A stretch of DNA of 29,386 nt from CAYZJD01 sp964478455 (GCA_964478455.1 CAYZJD010000010.1:1-29386), one strand, 5' to 3'; positions 1 to 7,384 are shown, numbered from the stretch's first letter. Notes: a model not told the origin generated them from the sequence alone. A program made the numbers and translations.

Positions 1-1
1 G

Positions 2-745
2 GAGTTGATGGTGGAGTTGCAGCAGCTCAAGGAACTGCTTTCACCCACCGAGATTCTGTTCGTCGCCGACGCCATGACCGGCCAGGACGCGGTCAAGTCC
101 GCCGACGAGTTTCACAAGCGGCTCGGGATCACGGGCGCGATTCTCACCAAGATGGACGGGGACGCGCGCGGGGGCGCGGCCTTGTCGATCCGCCACGTGA
201 CGGGCCAGCCGCTGAAGTTTGTCGGCGTGGGGGAGAAGTTCGACGCCCTCGAGCCATTCCATCCCGACCGGGCGACTTCGCGCATCCTCGGCATGGGCGA
301 CGTGCTTTCTTTCATCGAAAAGGTGCAGGAGCAAGTCGACGAGAAGAAAGCCGAGGAGATGCAGCGCAAGCTGCTCGACAACGAATTCACGCTCGAGGAT
401 TTCCGCGATCAGCTCAGGCAGTTGCGGAAGCTCGGGCCGCTGGAATCGCTTCTGTCGATGATGCCCGGCCTGGGGCCGCTGAAGGGGCTGAAGGACGTGA
501 AGATCGACGAGAAGGAATTGACGCGCGTGGTGGCGATCATCGACTCGATGACGCCCAGAGAGCGAGCCAACCACATGATTATCAACGGCTCGCGCAGGCG
601 GCGCATCGCCAAGGGAAGCGGCACCACGGTGCAAGAGGTGAACCAGCTCCTCAAGCAGTATGCGCAGGCGCGCAAGATGATGAAGAGTTTTACCGGCGGG
701 TCCATGGCCAGACGTCTTGGCGGCTTCAAGCTGCCGGCGTTTTGA
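2..745 (+). CDS. ffh: Signal recognition particle protein Ffh (SRP54), 5' truncated by window edge
   Basis: C-terminal part of the SRP GTPase that binds 4.5S RNA and signal sequences of nascent inner-membrane proteins and delivers ribosomes to FtsY. The reading frame is open from base 2 to the TGA at 743-745, so the true start lies outside the window. Visible G-domain pieces are the VADAMTGQDA segment and the guanine-specificity motif TKMDGDARGG. These are followed by the methionine-rich M domain with MMPGLG and the basic RNA-binding stretch RRRRIAKGSG, then a late KMMKSF segment. The missing part is the N domain and the P-loop half of the G domain. It opens the usual ffh-rpsP-khpA-rimM-trmD-rplS cluster, which supports the call. 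Identity is certain; only the length is unknown. Confidence 0.97.
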   Translation, partial: ELMVELQQLKELLSPTEILFVADAMTGQDAVKSADEFHKRLGITGAILTKMDGDARGGAALSIRHVTGQPLKFVGVGEKFDALEPFHPDRATSRILGMGDVLSFIEKVQEQVDEKKAEEMQRKLLDNEFTLEDFRDQLRQLRKLGPLESLLSMMPGLGPLKGLKDVKIDEKELTRVVAIIDSMTPRERANHMIINGSRRRRIAKGSGTTVQEVNQLLKQYAQARKMMKSFTGGSMARRLGGFKLPAF

Positions 746-836
746 ATTGGGACTGGTCAGAGTGTCTTCAGCACTGTGAAGAGCGCTGTGCCTCTCCGCC
801 AAGGAACCAGGTGAGAACAGGAGTGGAAGAGCAAAG

Positions 837-1094
837 ATGCTGATGATTCGTTTGGCGCGGTTCGGGGCGAAAAAGAAGCCCTCGTACCGCGTGGTGGTGA
901 TTGAAAAGCAGCAAGCGCGGGACGGGCGCGCGGTGGAAGTGGTCGGCTACTACAACCCGGTGACCAAGCCGGCGACTGTCAACCTCAAGCACGAGCGCAT
1001 TCAGCACTGGCTGAAGGTGGGCGCCAAGCCGTCGGACACCGTGGCCCGCTTGCTCAAAGGACACCCAGCGGCCGCCACTGAGCCGGCCGGCTGA
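837..1094 (+). CDS. rpsP: 30S ribosomal protein S16
   Basis: Small-subunit ribosomal protein (85 aa) that binds 16S rRNA and helps 30S assembly. The N-terminal signature IRLARFGAKKKPSYRVVV and the mid-protein GYYNPVTKP segment are typical, and the length matches the family (about 80-90 aa). Two in-frame ATGs exist, at 837 and 843. Family members usually begin one or two residues before the IRLARFG motif, so 843 is also possible. A purine-rich GGAG/GGAAG stretch lies at 821-829. It follows ffh after 91 nt and is followed by an unusually long structured gap before khpA. Confidence 0.96.
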   Translation: MLMIRLARFGAKKKPSYRVVVIEKQQARDGRAVEVVGYYNPVTKPATVNLKHERIQHWLKVGAKPSDTVARLLKGHPAAATEPAG

Positions 1095-1352
1095 CAGGCG
1101 CGCCGGCCGCTTCTGCACCTCTGGCCCTGAGCCTGGTCGGCTTTGGAGCGCCCAGTCTTGCGCGCCACGCCGGCAGTCCTGCCGGCGGATGGCAACGGAC
1201 GCCGCGCTGGACCTTCGGCCGGCGCTACCGCCGGCATTGCAGGCCTGGCGGCCCGCTCCACCGAGGAGGCTGTGCACCCCGAAATGCAGAATCCTTGTGT
1301 CGGAAGGACTTGCCGGAAGGTGGGGGCCACAGCCGGAGGCACTGCCCATGGG

Positions 1353-1375
1353 CAAGCCGGAGGCTTACCCCACAG
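1353..1375 (-). repeat. Copy of dispersed palindromic repeat motif (CTGTGGGRTAAG-type)
   Basis: Read on the minus strand this is CTGTGGGGTAAGCCTCC followed by GGCTTG. It aligns without gaps to 25751-25773 with three mismatches in 23. A third, inverted and slightly diverged copy is at 25785-25808. Intergenic placement in two unrelated operons suggests a REP-like or MITE-like family. Function is unknown. Confidence 0.6.
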
Positions 1376-1400
1376 GGGGTGGTATCATCGTGGCTGGGCG

Positions 1401-1406
1401 AGGAGG
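1401..1406 (+). promoter_or_regulatory. Ribosome binding site deciding the khpA start
   Basis: AGGAGG is placed 10 nt before the GTG at 1417. This is the strongest Shine-Dalgarno in the region. It marks GTG 1417 as the start, giving the usual 78-aa KH protein rather than the 154-aa extended frame. Confidence 0.75.
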
Positions 1407-1416
1407 CGCTGGGACC

Positions 1417-1653
1417 GTGGGGATCAAAGAACTAGTTGAAGAGATAGCGAAGGCGCTCGTCGACATACCGGATGAAGTAGCGGTTCGCGAGGTGCAGGGT
1501 GAGCAGGTGACCGTCCTCGAGCTGAAGGTAGCCCCGAGCGACCTCGGTAAGGTCATCGGGAAGCAAGGGCGTACGGCGCGCTCGATCCGGACGATCCTCG
1601 GCGCGGCGGGGATGAAGCTGAACCGCCGTTTTACGCTGGAGATCCTGGAGTAA
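1417..1653 (+). CDS. khpA: KH-domain RNA-binding protein KhpA (YlqC family)
   Basis: Small single-KH RNA-binding protein of 78 aa. Homologues work with KhpB/Jag in post-transcriptional control of cell division and envelope genes. The sequence opens VGIKELVEEIAKALVDIPDEV, and the KH core carries the expected GxxG loop as VIGKQGRTARSIRTIL near residues 46-61, with a C-terminal FTLEILE. The start is GTG 1417, supported by AGGAGG at 1401-1406 and by the family length. The frame stays open upstream to 1189, but that extension has no family resemblance. It lies 9 nt upstream of rimM. Position between rpsP and rimM is the conserved location of this gene. Confidence 0.93.
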   Translation: MGIKELVEEIAKALVDIPDEVAVREVQGEQVTVLELKVAPSDLGKVIGKQGRTARSIRTILGAAGMKLNRRFTLEILE

Positions 1654-1662
1654 ACCCTGGAG

Positions 1663-2217
1663 GTGGAGTCAGGCAATCGCGGGCCATGGGTGACCATCGC
1701 CCAGGTGGTGGCCCCTCGCGGCAACCGGGGGGAGGTTTCGGCCGCACCGCTGAGTGACCACCCGGAGCGATTCCGGCTGCTGAAACAGGTTTTCCTCTTC
1801 GGACCGGACGGGCCGCTGGGGGGCGGCGTCCCCGCGGAAATCGAAAGTGTTTGGAACCACCGCGGCCGGCTGGTGCTGAAGTTTCGCGGCGTCGATTCCA
1901 TCGGGGCCGCGGAACTGTTACGCGGCGCGGAAGTTCGGATTCCGGCTTCGCAGCGGTTTGAGCTTGAGGCCGGGGAGTACTACCTCTGCGATCTGATCGG
2001 CTGCGAGGTGATCGAGCGTCCGAGCGGCGTGCGGCTTGGCCGGGTCGCCGGATGGCAGGATTACGGTGGTCCAGTGCTGCTCGACGTCCGGCCGGACGCG
2101 GGCGGCGAGGCGGTGCTGGTCCCTTTTGCCAGGGCGATTTGCGTGGAGATTGACGTCGAGGCGAAGAGGATCGTCGTCGATTTACCCGATGGATTGAAAG
2201 AGTTGAACCGGGCATGA
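1663..2217 (+). CDS. rimM: Ribosome maturation factor RimM
   Basis: 16S rRNA processing factor (184 aa) that binds S19 during 30S head assembly. It has the N-terminal RimM barrel (VTIAQVVAPRGNRGEV, near residues 10-25) and a C-terminal PRC-barrel domain (EYYLCDLIGCEV, then VLVPFARAICVEIDVEAKRI). Length fits the family. The GTG at 1663 sits almost on top of the purine-rich CTGGAGG, so initiation is probably coupled to khpA termination at 1653. GTG 1690 would be an alternative that still keeps the conserved core. It ends in an ATGA overlap with trmD, so the two are translationally coupled. Confidence 0.94.
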   Translation: MESGNRGPWVTIAQVVAPRGNRGEVSAAPLSDHPERFRLLKQVFLFGPDGPLGGGVPAEIESVWNHRGRLVLKFRGVDSIGAAELLRGAEVRIPASQRFELEAGEYYLCDLIGCEVIERPSGVRLGRVAGWQDYGGPVLLDVRPDAGGEAVLVPFARAICVEIDVEAKRIVVDLPDGLKELNRA

Positions 2218-2918
2218 CGTTTCACGTGCTTACGATCTTCCCGGAGTTCTTCCGGGGGCCGTTCCAGCACGGCGTGGTGGCCAGGGCAATGGAAGCCGGA
2301 CTGCTTCAGATTCGGATTCACGACCTGCGGCATTGGACGTTCGACCGCCACAAGACGGTGGACGATCGGCCGTTTGGGGGCGGCGAGGGCATGCTGCTGA
2401 AGGCCGAGCCCGTCTTTCTGGCGGCCGAGTCGATTTGGCCCGAGCGCCGGCCGGAACAGCGCATTGTGCTGCTGTCGGCGCAAGGGCGTTTGTTTGACCA
2501 GGCGGCGGCACGCAGGCTGAGCGCGACGTCGGAGGTGCTGCTGATCTGCGGCCGGTACGAAGGAGTGGATGAGCGCGTCGCCGAGCACCTGGCGGACGAG
2601 GAATTGTCGATCGGCGACTATGTGCTGAGTGGGGGCGAGCTGGCGGCGGCGGTTGTCGTGGACGCCGTGGCGCGGCTTCTCCCGGGCGTGCTCGGCAACG
2701 AGGAATCGGCGGTGCGGGAGTCATTCAGCGAGTCCGGCGAGACGGCCGGTATTCTGGACTACCCGCAGTACACGCGGCCGGCGGAGTTCCGCGGATGGAA
2801 GGCGCCGGAGGTTTTGTTGAGCGGCAACCATGAAGAGATCCGCCGCTGGCGCCGTCAAGCGGCGCTCGAGAAGACTGCCCGGCTGAGGCCGGAACTGCTA
2901 AAGAGATTGAGTCATTGA
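2214..2918 (+). CDS. trmD: tRNA (guanine-N1-)-methyltransferase TrmD
   Basis: SPOUT-class enzyme that uses S-adenosylmethionine to make m1G37 in tRNAs reading CNN/GGN-type codons, preventing +1 frameshifting. The 234-aa product has the family start TFHVLTIFPEFF, the GGGEGMLLKAEPV segment, and the knot motifs LICGRYEGVDERV and SIGDYVLSGGELA followed by LLPGVLGN. The ATG at 2214 overlaps the rimM stop (ATGA). The TGA stop at 2916-2918 lies inside the left arm of a long stem-loop (2906-2983) that separates it from rplS. Confidence 0.97.
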   Translation: MTFHVLTIFPEFFRGPFQHGVVARAMEAGLLQIRIHDLRHWTFDRHKTVDDRPFGGGEGMLLKAEPVFLAAESIWPERRPEQRIVLLSAQGRLFDQAAARRLSATSEVLLICGRYEGVDERVAEHLADEELSIGDYVLSGGELAAAVVVDAVARLLPGVLGNEESAVRESFSESGETAGILDYPQYTRPAEFRGWKAPEVLLSGNHEEIRRWRRQAALEKTARLRPELLKRLSH

Positions 2919-2983
2919 GTGATCGGGCCATCGGGCCATTGATTGTGTCAAGGCGACGAGGGTCAATGACTCAGTGATTCAAT
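2906..2983 (+). repeat. Long stem-loop overlapping the trmD stop codon
   Basis: Arms ATTGAGTCATTGAGT (2906-2920) and ACTCAGTGATTCAAT (2969-2983) pair over 15 bp with two G-U pairs in RNA and a 48-nt loop. The loop starts with a tandem 8-nt repeat ATCGGGCC (2922-2929, 2930-2937). There is no T-tract after the right arm, so it is not a canonical intrinsic terminator. It could tune the trmD/rplS ratio or protect an RNA end. Confidence 0.6.
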
Positions 2984-3019
2984 GCGACAATAGTTGATTG
3001 GGTCGCGAAGGAAATCAGG

Positions 3020-3367
3020 ATGACCAACACTTTGCTCACGAAGTACATCAATAAACAGAAGCGGACAGATACGCCGGAGTTCCGGCCTGGCGACACGATC
3101 CGCGTGCACGTGAAGATCAAGGAGGGCGACAAGGAGCGGTTGCAGGCGTTTGAGGGCACGGTGATCGCCCGCAAGAACACGGGACTGGGCGAGACGATTA
3201 CTGTCCGCAAAGTGAGCTTCGGTCACGGCGTGGAGCGGATCTTTCCGGTCCAGGCGCCGGTGATCGACCACATCGACGTGGTTCGGACCGGCAGGGTGCG
3301 CCGGGCGAAGCTGTACTACCTGCGAGGCCTGAAGGGGCGGGCCGCCCGTCTCCGCGAGCGCGAGTGA
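3020..3367 (+). CDS. rplS: 50S ribosomal protein L19
   Basis: Large-subunit protein near the 30S-50S interface, 115 aa as expected. Hallmarks are the FRPGDTIRVHVKIKEGDKER segment, RLQAFEGTVIARKNTG, the GHGVERIFPVQAP motif and the C-terminal RRAKLYYLRGLKGRAARL. ATG 3020 is preceded by AAGGA at 3008-3012 with a 7-nt spacer. It follows trmD after about 100 nt containing a strong stem-loop, and precedes rnhB by 25 nt. Order trmD-rplS-rnhB is widely conserved. Confidence 0.97.
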   Translation: MTNTLLTKYINKQKRTDTPEFRPGDTIRVHVKIKEGDKERLQAFEGTVIARKNTGLGETITVRKVSFGHGVERIFPVQAPVIDHIDVVRTGRVRRAKLYYLRGLKGRAARLRERE

Positions 3368-3392
3368 GCAGCCGGCCGGCGCGAGGCTTCCC

Positions 3393-4043
3393 TTGCGTTG
3401 TGACAGCAGGTTCGAGCGGGAGGCGCGGTCCCGCGGTTTCCAGCGCATCGCCGGCGTGGACGAGGCGGGCCGCGGGTCTCTTTTCGGTCCAGTGTTCGCC
3501 GCGGCGGTCATCCTGTCCAGGGAGCGGCCGGTGCGCGGCTTGCGCGACAGCAAGCAGCTTCCCGCCGGGCGCCGCGAGGAACTCGCTCTCGAGATCCGGT
3601 CTTCGGCCGAGGCTTGGGCGGTCGCTTGGGCCGAGGCCGACGAGATCGACCGGATCAACATCTACCAGGCTTCTCGACTGGCCATGAAGCGGGCCGTCGA
3701 GAAACTGGACCCGCCGCCCGATTTCCTGCTGGTGGATGCTCTCGCGATCGACGTGCCGGTACCGCAGCGCGCTCTGATCAAAGGCGACGCGCGTTGCCGC
3801 TCGATTGCCGCCGCCTCGATTCTCGCGAAGGTGGACCGGGACGCGTGTCTGCGGGCGTGGGATGCGGTCTATCCCCTGTATGGCCTCGCGGAAAGCAAAG
3901 GCTACGGGACGCCCGAACATCTAAGGGCGCTCGCGATCCACGGGCCGACTCCCCGCCACCGGGCCAGTTTCGAGCCCGTGCGCCGTCTTCTTCCATCGCC
4001 TCAACTCAGCCTGGTACTGGAACTGCCGGAGGATGAGGCGTGA
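3393..4043 (+). CDS. rnhB: Ribonuclease HII
   Basis: Endonuclease (216 aa) that nicks RNA in RNA/DNA hybrids and starts ribonucleotide excision repair. The metal-binding core is visible as IAGVDEAGRG (D23, E24), LLVDALAI (D115) and SIAAASILAKVDRD, with KGYGTPEHLRAL and GPTPRHRASFEPV near the end. I chose the TTG at 3393 because GAGG at 3383-3386 lies 6 nt upstream and no in-frame ATG or GTG occurs between the rplS stop and the catalytic core. The 3' end overlaps the following membrane-protein gene by 4 nt (GTGA), implying coupled translation. Confidence 0.94.
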   Translation: MRCDSRFEREARSRGFQRIAGVDEAGRGSLFGPVFAAAVILSRERPVRGLRDSKQLPAGRREELALEIRSSAEAWAVAWAEADEIDRINIYQASRLAMKRAVEKLDPPPDFLLVDALAIDVPVPQRALIKGDARCRSIAAASILAKVDRDACLRAWDAVYPLYGLAESKGYGTPEHLRALAIHGPTPRHRASFEPVRRLLPSPQLSLVLELPEDEA

Positions 4044-4393
4044 TCCCGGAACAGGCACGGATTCCCGTCCAGCCAGCGCCGGAGCGAAATGCGGACTACC
4101 GGCCGCAAGGCCTGCCACGATGGCTCCATGTGGCCAGGAAACTCGTCGGCGCTATCTTCTGCGCCGAGATCGGCCTGTTCCTGCTCGTCTACCCGTGGCT
4201 TACCCACTGGGACCAGAACTTCCTGTCCCGCTTCGGAGAGCGGTGGTACGGTATCTGGACGAATGAGTTTTTCCGGGGCGCCGTCAGTGGAGTGGGGATG
4301 TTGAACCTTTACATCTCGTTTTGGGACCTGCTGGAGCTACTGAGATCCTTTCGGGGGAAGCCGGGTCGCGCGGGTTCTCATCCGCTAGAATAG
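4040..4393 (+). CDS. Small integral membrane protein of unknown function
   Basis: 117-aa protein I cannot assign to a named family. It begins at GTG 4040, overlapping the rnhB stop by 4 nt. A soluble proline-rich N-terminus (about 30 aa) is followed by two hydrophobic segments: residues about 35-55 (KLVGAIFCAEIGLFLLVYPW) and about 80-100 (GAVSGVGMLNLYISFWDLLE). A basic tail follows (RSFRGKPGRAG). The aromatic-rich loop between the helices (HWDQNFLSRF, RWYGIW) is conspicuous. The coupling to rnhB and the position 25 nt before lepB suggest it is really expressed and may act in the envelope, but that is inference from context only. Confidence 0.8.
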   Translation: MIPEQARIPVQPAPERNADYRPQGLPRWLHVARKLVGAIFCAEIGLFLLVYPWLTHWDQNFLSRFGERWYGIWTNEFFRGAVSGVGMLNLYISFWDLLELLRSFRGKPGRAGSHPLE

Positions 4394-4418
4394 AGGAAGG
4401 AGCCGCCAGAGAAACGTC

Positions 4419-5207
4419 GTGAATTCGAGCCAATCCGCCGCAACCGTAGAAACGGCGATCAGTCAAGCCAGTCATAAGGGTGAGCCGCCGCGTGGAACAA
4501 TCGCCGAGTGGACCGTTACCATCATCCTGTTGCTGTTCGGCACCACGGCGCTGGTGCAGGCGTTTGTGATCCCGACCGGCTCCATGGAGGACACGTTGCT
4601 GATCGGCGACCATCTGCTGGTGGACAAGCTGGCATACGCGCCGCCGGGGCCGCTCAGCAAGCACCTGCTCCCGTATCACACGATCCAGCGCGGCGATATT
4701 GTCGTGTTCCGGTACCCGGTGGACGTCTCGCAGACGTATGTTAAACGGGTGATCGGCATTCCCGGCGACCGCGTCCGGATCGAGAACAAGCAGCTTTACC
4801 GCAATGGGGAAAAGGTCAAGGAGCCGTACGTGTACTATAAGACCGAGTACATCGACTCCTACCGCGACAACTTCCCCGGGGAGCCCAACACCCGCATCAC
4901 TGAATCGGCTCAGGAGATGCTCGAGAAGCACGCCGTCAACGGCGAGGTGGTCGTCCCGCCCCACCATTACTTCGTCATGGGCGACAACCGCGATTCCTCG
5001 TTCGACAGCCGGTATTGGGGCTTCGTGGCCCGCGAGAACATCATCGGCAAGCCACTCATCATTTACTGGTCGTACGATGCTCCCACGGAGCGCCTGGCCA
5101 GCACCTCGATCAGCCTGGACCACGCACTCGATCTGTTTCAGAATTTCTTCACCAAGACACGCTGGCGCCGCACGTTCCGGCTGATTCGCGGCTACTCGTT
5201 CGAGTAA
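4419..5207 (+). CDS. lepB: Signal peptidase I
   Basis: Membrane serine protease of family S26A that removes signal peptides of Sec/Tat substrates on the outer face of the inner membrane. The 262-aa protein has one N-terminal membrane segment (about residues 31-50, TVTIILLLFGTTALVQAF). Next comes the catalytic-serine box PTGSMEDTLLIGD with Ser55, the catalytic-lysine box YVKRVIGIPGDRV with Lys109, and the late box MGDNRDSSFDSRYWGFV. The start is GTG 4419. The best purine tract (AGGAAGGAG, near 4394-4402) is about 16 nt upstream, so initiation is not clear-cut. The mannose-1-phosphate guanylyltransferase gene begins 6 nt downstream. Confidence 0.96.
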   Translation: MNSSQSAATVETAISQASHKGEPPRGTIAEWTVTIILLLFGTTALVQAFVIPTGSMEDTLLIGDHLLVDKLAYAPPGPLSKHLLPYHTIQRGDIVVFRYPVDVSQTYVKRVIGIPGDRVRIENKQLYRNGEKVKEPYVYYKTEYIDSYRDNFPGEPNTRITESAQEMLEKHAVNGEVVVPPHHYFVMGDNRDSSFDSRYWGFVARENIIGKPLIIYWSYDAPTERLASTSISLDHALDLFQNFFTKTRWRRTFRLIRGYSFE

Positions 5208-5213
5208 CCTCCG

Positions 5214-6293
5214 ATGCCCAGGCGGCACTATTACGGTCTGATCATGGCCGGCGGTCGGGGCACGCGCTTCTGGCCGCGAAGCCGCCGCAGCAAGGCCAAG
5301 CAGGTGCTGCGTTTTTTCGGCGAGCGCTCGCTGATCCAACAAACGGTGGACCGGCTGCGCCCGCTCATCCCGCCGGAGCGCATCTGGGTGCTGACCAATG
5401 AGTATCTCCGGGCGGAGATCGTGCGGCAGTTACCGGAGGTTCCGAAACGCCAGATTCTTGCCGAGCCGGCACAGCGCAACACGGCGCCGTGTATCGGCCT
5501 GGCGGCGCATGTTCTTCTCTCACTCGACCCGGATGCGGTGATGGGCGTCTTCCCCGCCGACCACGTTGTCGGCAAGCCCGCGCGTTACCGGCGGCTGCTG
5601 GCGCCCGCCTTCCGCGCGGCCGCCAGCGGCGAGATGGTCGTGCTCGGCATCCAGCCGCGGTGGCCGGAGACGGGCTACGGGTATATCGAGTTCTCCGGCG
5701 GCGTGCGGCCCGGCGCCACCCAAGTGTGGCCGGTGCTGCAATTCCGCGAAAAACCGGACCTGGAGACCGCGCGGCAGTTCGTCGGCGTCGGCCGGTTCTG
5801 CTGGAATGCAGGCATGTTCTTCTGGCGGGCGGATGTCTACCTGGACGCGCTGCGCAGACACTTGCCGAAGACGGCGTCGCTGCTCGAGTCGCTCCCGCCG
5901 TTCGGTGGGCGCCGTTTCGCGGAGAAACTCAAGGATGTCTACCCACTGTGCGAGAACATTTCAGTGGACTACGCGGTAATGGAGAAGGCGGCCAAAGTCA
6001 ACGGCGTCGTCGCGGACGATATCGGCTGGAACGACGTCGGAAGCTGGAATGCCGTCTACCAGCTCCTGCCGCGCGACGCGGCCGGCAATGTTGCTCGCGG
6101 CGACGTCATCCTAGAGTCGAGCGCCGGCAATTACGTTGATTCCGACGGCAGGCTCGTGGCCCTGGTGGGTGTCCGCGATCTGGTGGTGGTGGACACGCCC
6201 GACGCCCTGCTGGTTGCCGACCGGCATCGATCGCAGAAGGTGGGCGAGCTGGTCAAGCTGCTTGAGAAGAGGAAGCGGGAAGACTTGCTCTGA
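5214..6293 (+). CDS. manC: Mannose-1-phosphate guanylyltransferase
   Basis: Makes GDP-mannose from mannose-1-phosphate and GTP in the cytoplasm, feeding O-antigen, capsule or glycoprotein synthesis. The nucleotidyltransferase signature LIMAGGRGTRFWPRSR is at residues about 9-24. ILAEPAQRNTAPCIGLAA, VMGVFPADHVV, ETGYGYIEF, FREKPDLETA, WNAGMFFWRAD, SVDYAVMEKA and DIGWNDVGSWNAV follow in the order typical of ManC nucleotidyltransferase domains. At 359 aa it is the single-domain form without the C-terminal phosphomannose isomerase domain found in bifunctional ManC/AlgA. It is 6 nt after lepB and converges on the oxidoreductase gene with a 9-nt gap. Confidence 0.92.
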   Translation: MPRRHYYGLIMAGGRGTRFWPRSRRSKAKQVLRFFGERSLIQQTVDRLRPLIPPERIWVLTNEYLRAEIVRQLPEVPKRQILAEPAQRNTAPCIGLAAHVLLSLDPDAVMGVFPADHVVGKPARYRRLLAPAFRAAASGEMVVLGIQPRWPETGYGYIEFSGGVRPGATQVWPVLQFREKPDLETARQFVGVGRFCWNAGMFFWRADVYLDALRRHLPKTASLLESLPPFGGRRFAEKLKDVYPLCENISVDYAVMEKAAKVNGVVADDIGWNDVGSWNAVYQLLPRDAAGNVARGDVILESSAGNYVDSDGRLVALVGVRDLVVVDTPDALLVADRHRSQKVGELVKLLEKRKREDLL

Positions 6294-6302
6294 CGGGGCG
6301 TT

Positions 6303-7373
6303 CTACCCGCCGTACTCCTTCTGATTCGCTGCCATCGACAGCAAGACCTTCTTGTCGGGGATGCGTGCCTTCAGGAGCTCCAGTTCGTCGCCGGGGGCGG
6401 TGAGCGGCAGCGCGACCTGGCCCCCTTCGGCGACCGAACGGCACATGGCCATCATGATCTCGAAGCCGGCGTAAGCGCTGGCGAAGTGGCAGGGGTGAAC
6501 CTTGGCGTCGTCGTCCAGCCAGTCGGCCATCTGCTGGATATACGGCGGCATGTCGAGATCGTAGTTCATGCAGCCGGGGCCGGAGGACGCACCCTGCCTG
6601 GTGACCGCGCGCCAGCCTCCGCCGGTCAGCACTTCGGCGAAGCCGTCCGTGCCTTGGGCGCCGATGCGGCACTTTCGCCACCAGTAATCCACCTCGGGCA
6701 CATCGGGCGCGCCGGCCCCGCACTCGACGATGCCGCGCACTCCATTGGCAAAGTGAATGAATCCGGCAATGTAGTCAGGCGATGGATGGGCGTCGGCGAA
6801 CTTGCCGCGGCCGGCAGCCTGCGCCATGACCCACTCAGCCTCAGCCTCGTCGTTGTACCACCGCATGTAGTCGATCAGGTGCGAAAGCATGTGCATCATC
6901 CACCCGCTGGCTGTGCCGTAAACAGTGTAGATGCGGCCGAGCGCGCCGCTGGAGATGATCTCCTTGACCTTCTGATAGTGGGCACCATAGCGGTGCTGGT
7001 GGCTTACGACGGCTTTGACGCCGCTCTCGTCGAGCAATCGCTTCACCTGAAAGCCCTCAGCGCTGTTGAGAGCCACCGGTTTTTCGAAGGCGATCAGCCG
7101 CGCGCCGCTCTCGATGCCCACGCGGATCAGCTCCGCGCGGAGGTCGGGCATCGTACAGAAGCAGAAGACATCCGGCTTCACCGCGGCGGCCACCTGCCGG
7201 GCGTCGGTTCCCTTTACGGCCGCGCCGACCTTTTCCGCGGCCGCGCCGGCGCGCGCCGCGTCGATGTCGCACACGCCGGCCACTTCAAAGCGGCCGTTGG
7301 CGTTGAAGGCGAGGGCATGGTGCATGCCCCGCTTGCCCATACCTACAACGACGACCCTGTATTTCGAGCTCAT
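6303..7373 (-). CDS. Gfo/Idh/MocA-family NAD(P)-dependent oxidoreductase
   Basis: 356-aa sugar or cyclitol dehydrogenase of the glucose-fructose oxidoreductase superfamily. The N-terminal Rossmann fold starts YRVVVVGMGKRGMHHALAF and has an acidic CDID after strand 2. The EKP catalytic motif is present as IAFEKPVALN near residue 100. The substrate-domain helix carries HMLSHLIDYMRWY, where the family's conserved histidines are expected. Start ATG 7373. The aminotransferase gene ends 11 nt upstream, so the two form an operon. Dehydrogenase plus DegT aminotransferase pairs build 3-amino sugars elsewhere (GnnA/GnnB, NtdC/NtdA, WlbA/WlbC-type systems). Substrate and gene symbol cannot be read from sequence. 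Confidence 0.9.
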   Translation of the reverse strand: MSSKYRVVVVGMGKRGMHHALAFNANGRFEVAGVCDIDAARAGAAAEKVGAAVKGTDARQVAAAVKPDVFCFCTMPDLRAELIRVGIESGARLIAFEKPVALNSAEGFQVKRLLDESGVKAVVSHQHRYGAHYQKVKEIISSGALGRIYTVYGTASGWMMHMLSHLIDYMRWYNDEAEAEWVMAQAAGRGKFADAHPSPDYIAGFIHFANGVRGIVECGAGAPDVPEVDYWWRKCRIGAQGTDGFAEVLTGGGWRAVTRQGASSGPGCMNYDLDMPPYIQQMADWLDDDAKVHPCHFASAYAGFEIMMAMCRSVAEGGQVALPLTAPGDELELLKARIPDKKVLLSMAANQKEYGG

Positions 7374-7384
7374 GCGGGAAGTCC

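Larger units (their letters stand above)
1095..1416. other. 322-nt rpsP-khpA gap rich in palindromes and short repeats
   Basis: No convincing gene. It contains a perfect 8-bp inverted repeat GCCGGCAG/CTGCCGGC at 1169-1176 and 1179-1186. A 7-bp stem GCCGGCG/CGCCGGC lies at 1218-1224 and 1229-1235 with loop CTAC. A 10-bp direct repeat AGCCGGAGGC occurs at 1331-1340 and 1355-1364 around the palindrome TGCCCATGGGCA (1343-1354). The 23 nt at 1353-1375, read on the minus strand, match 20/23 with a motif in the fadN-fadA gap. An open frame runs through the second half of the gap into khpA but shows no protein-family resemblance. A TATCAT hexamer at 1383-1388 could be a -10 box for khpA, but no matching -35 is visible. 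Confidence 0.7.

Noticed and set aside
765..782. Small hairpin TCTTCA/TGAAGA between ffh and rpsP
   Set aside because: Only 6 bp, AT-rich and without a T-tract; not distinguishable from chance.
1189..1416. N-terminal extension of KhpA by 76 residues
   Set aside because: The extension is low-complexity translation of repeat-rich DNA, and a strong AGGAGG correctly places GTG 1417.
4284..5342. 352-codon minus-strand open frame opposite lepB
   Set aside because: Antisense shadow of signal peptidase I, whose catalytic motifs are unambiguous.
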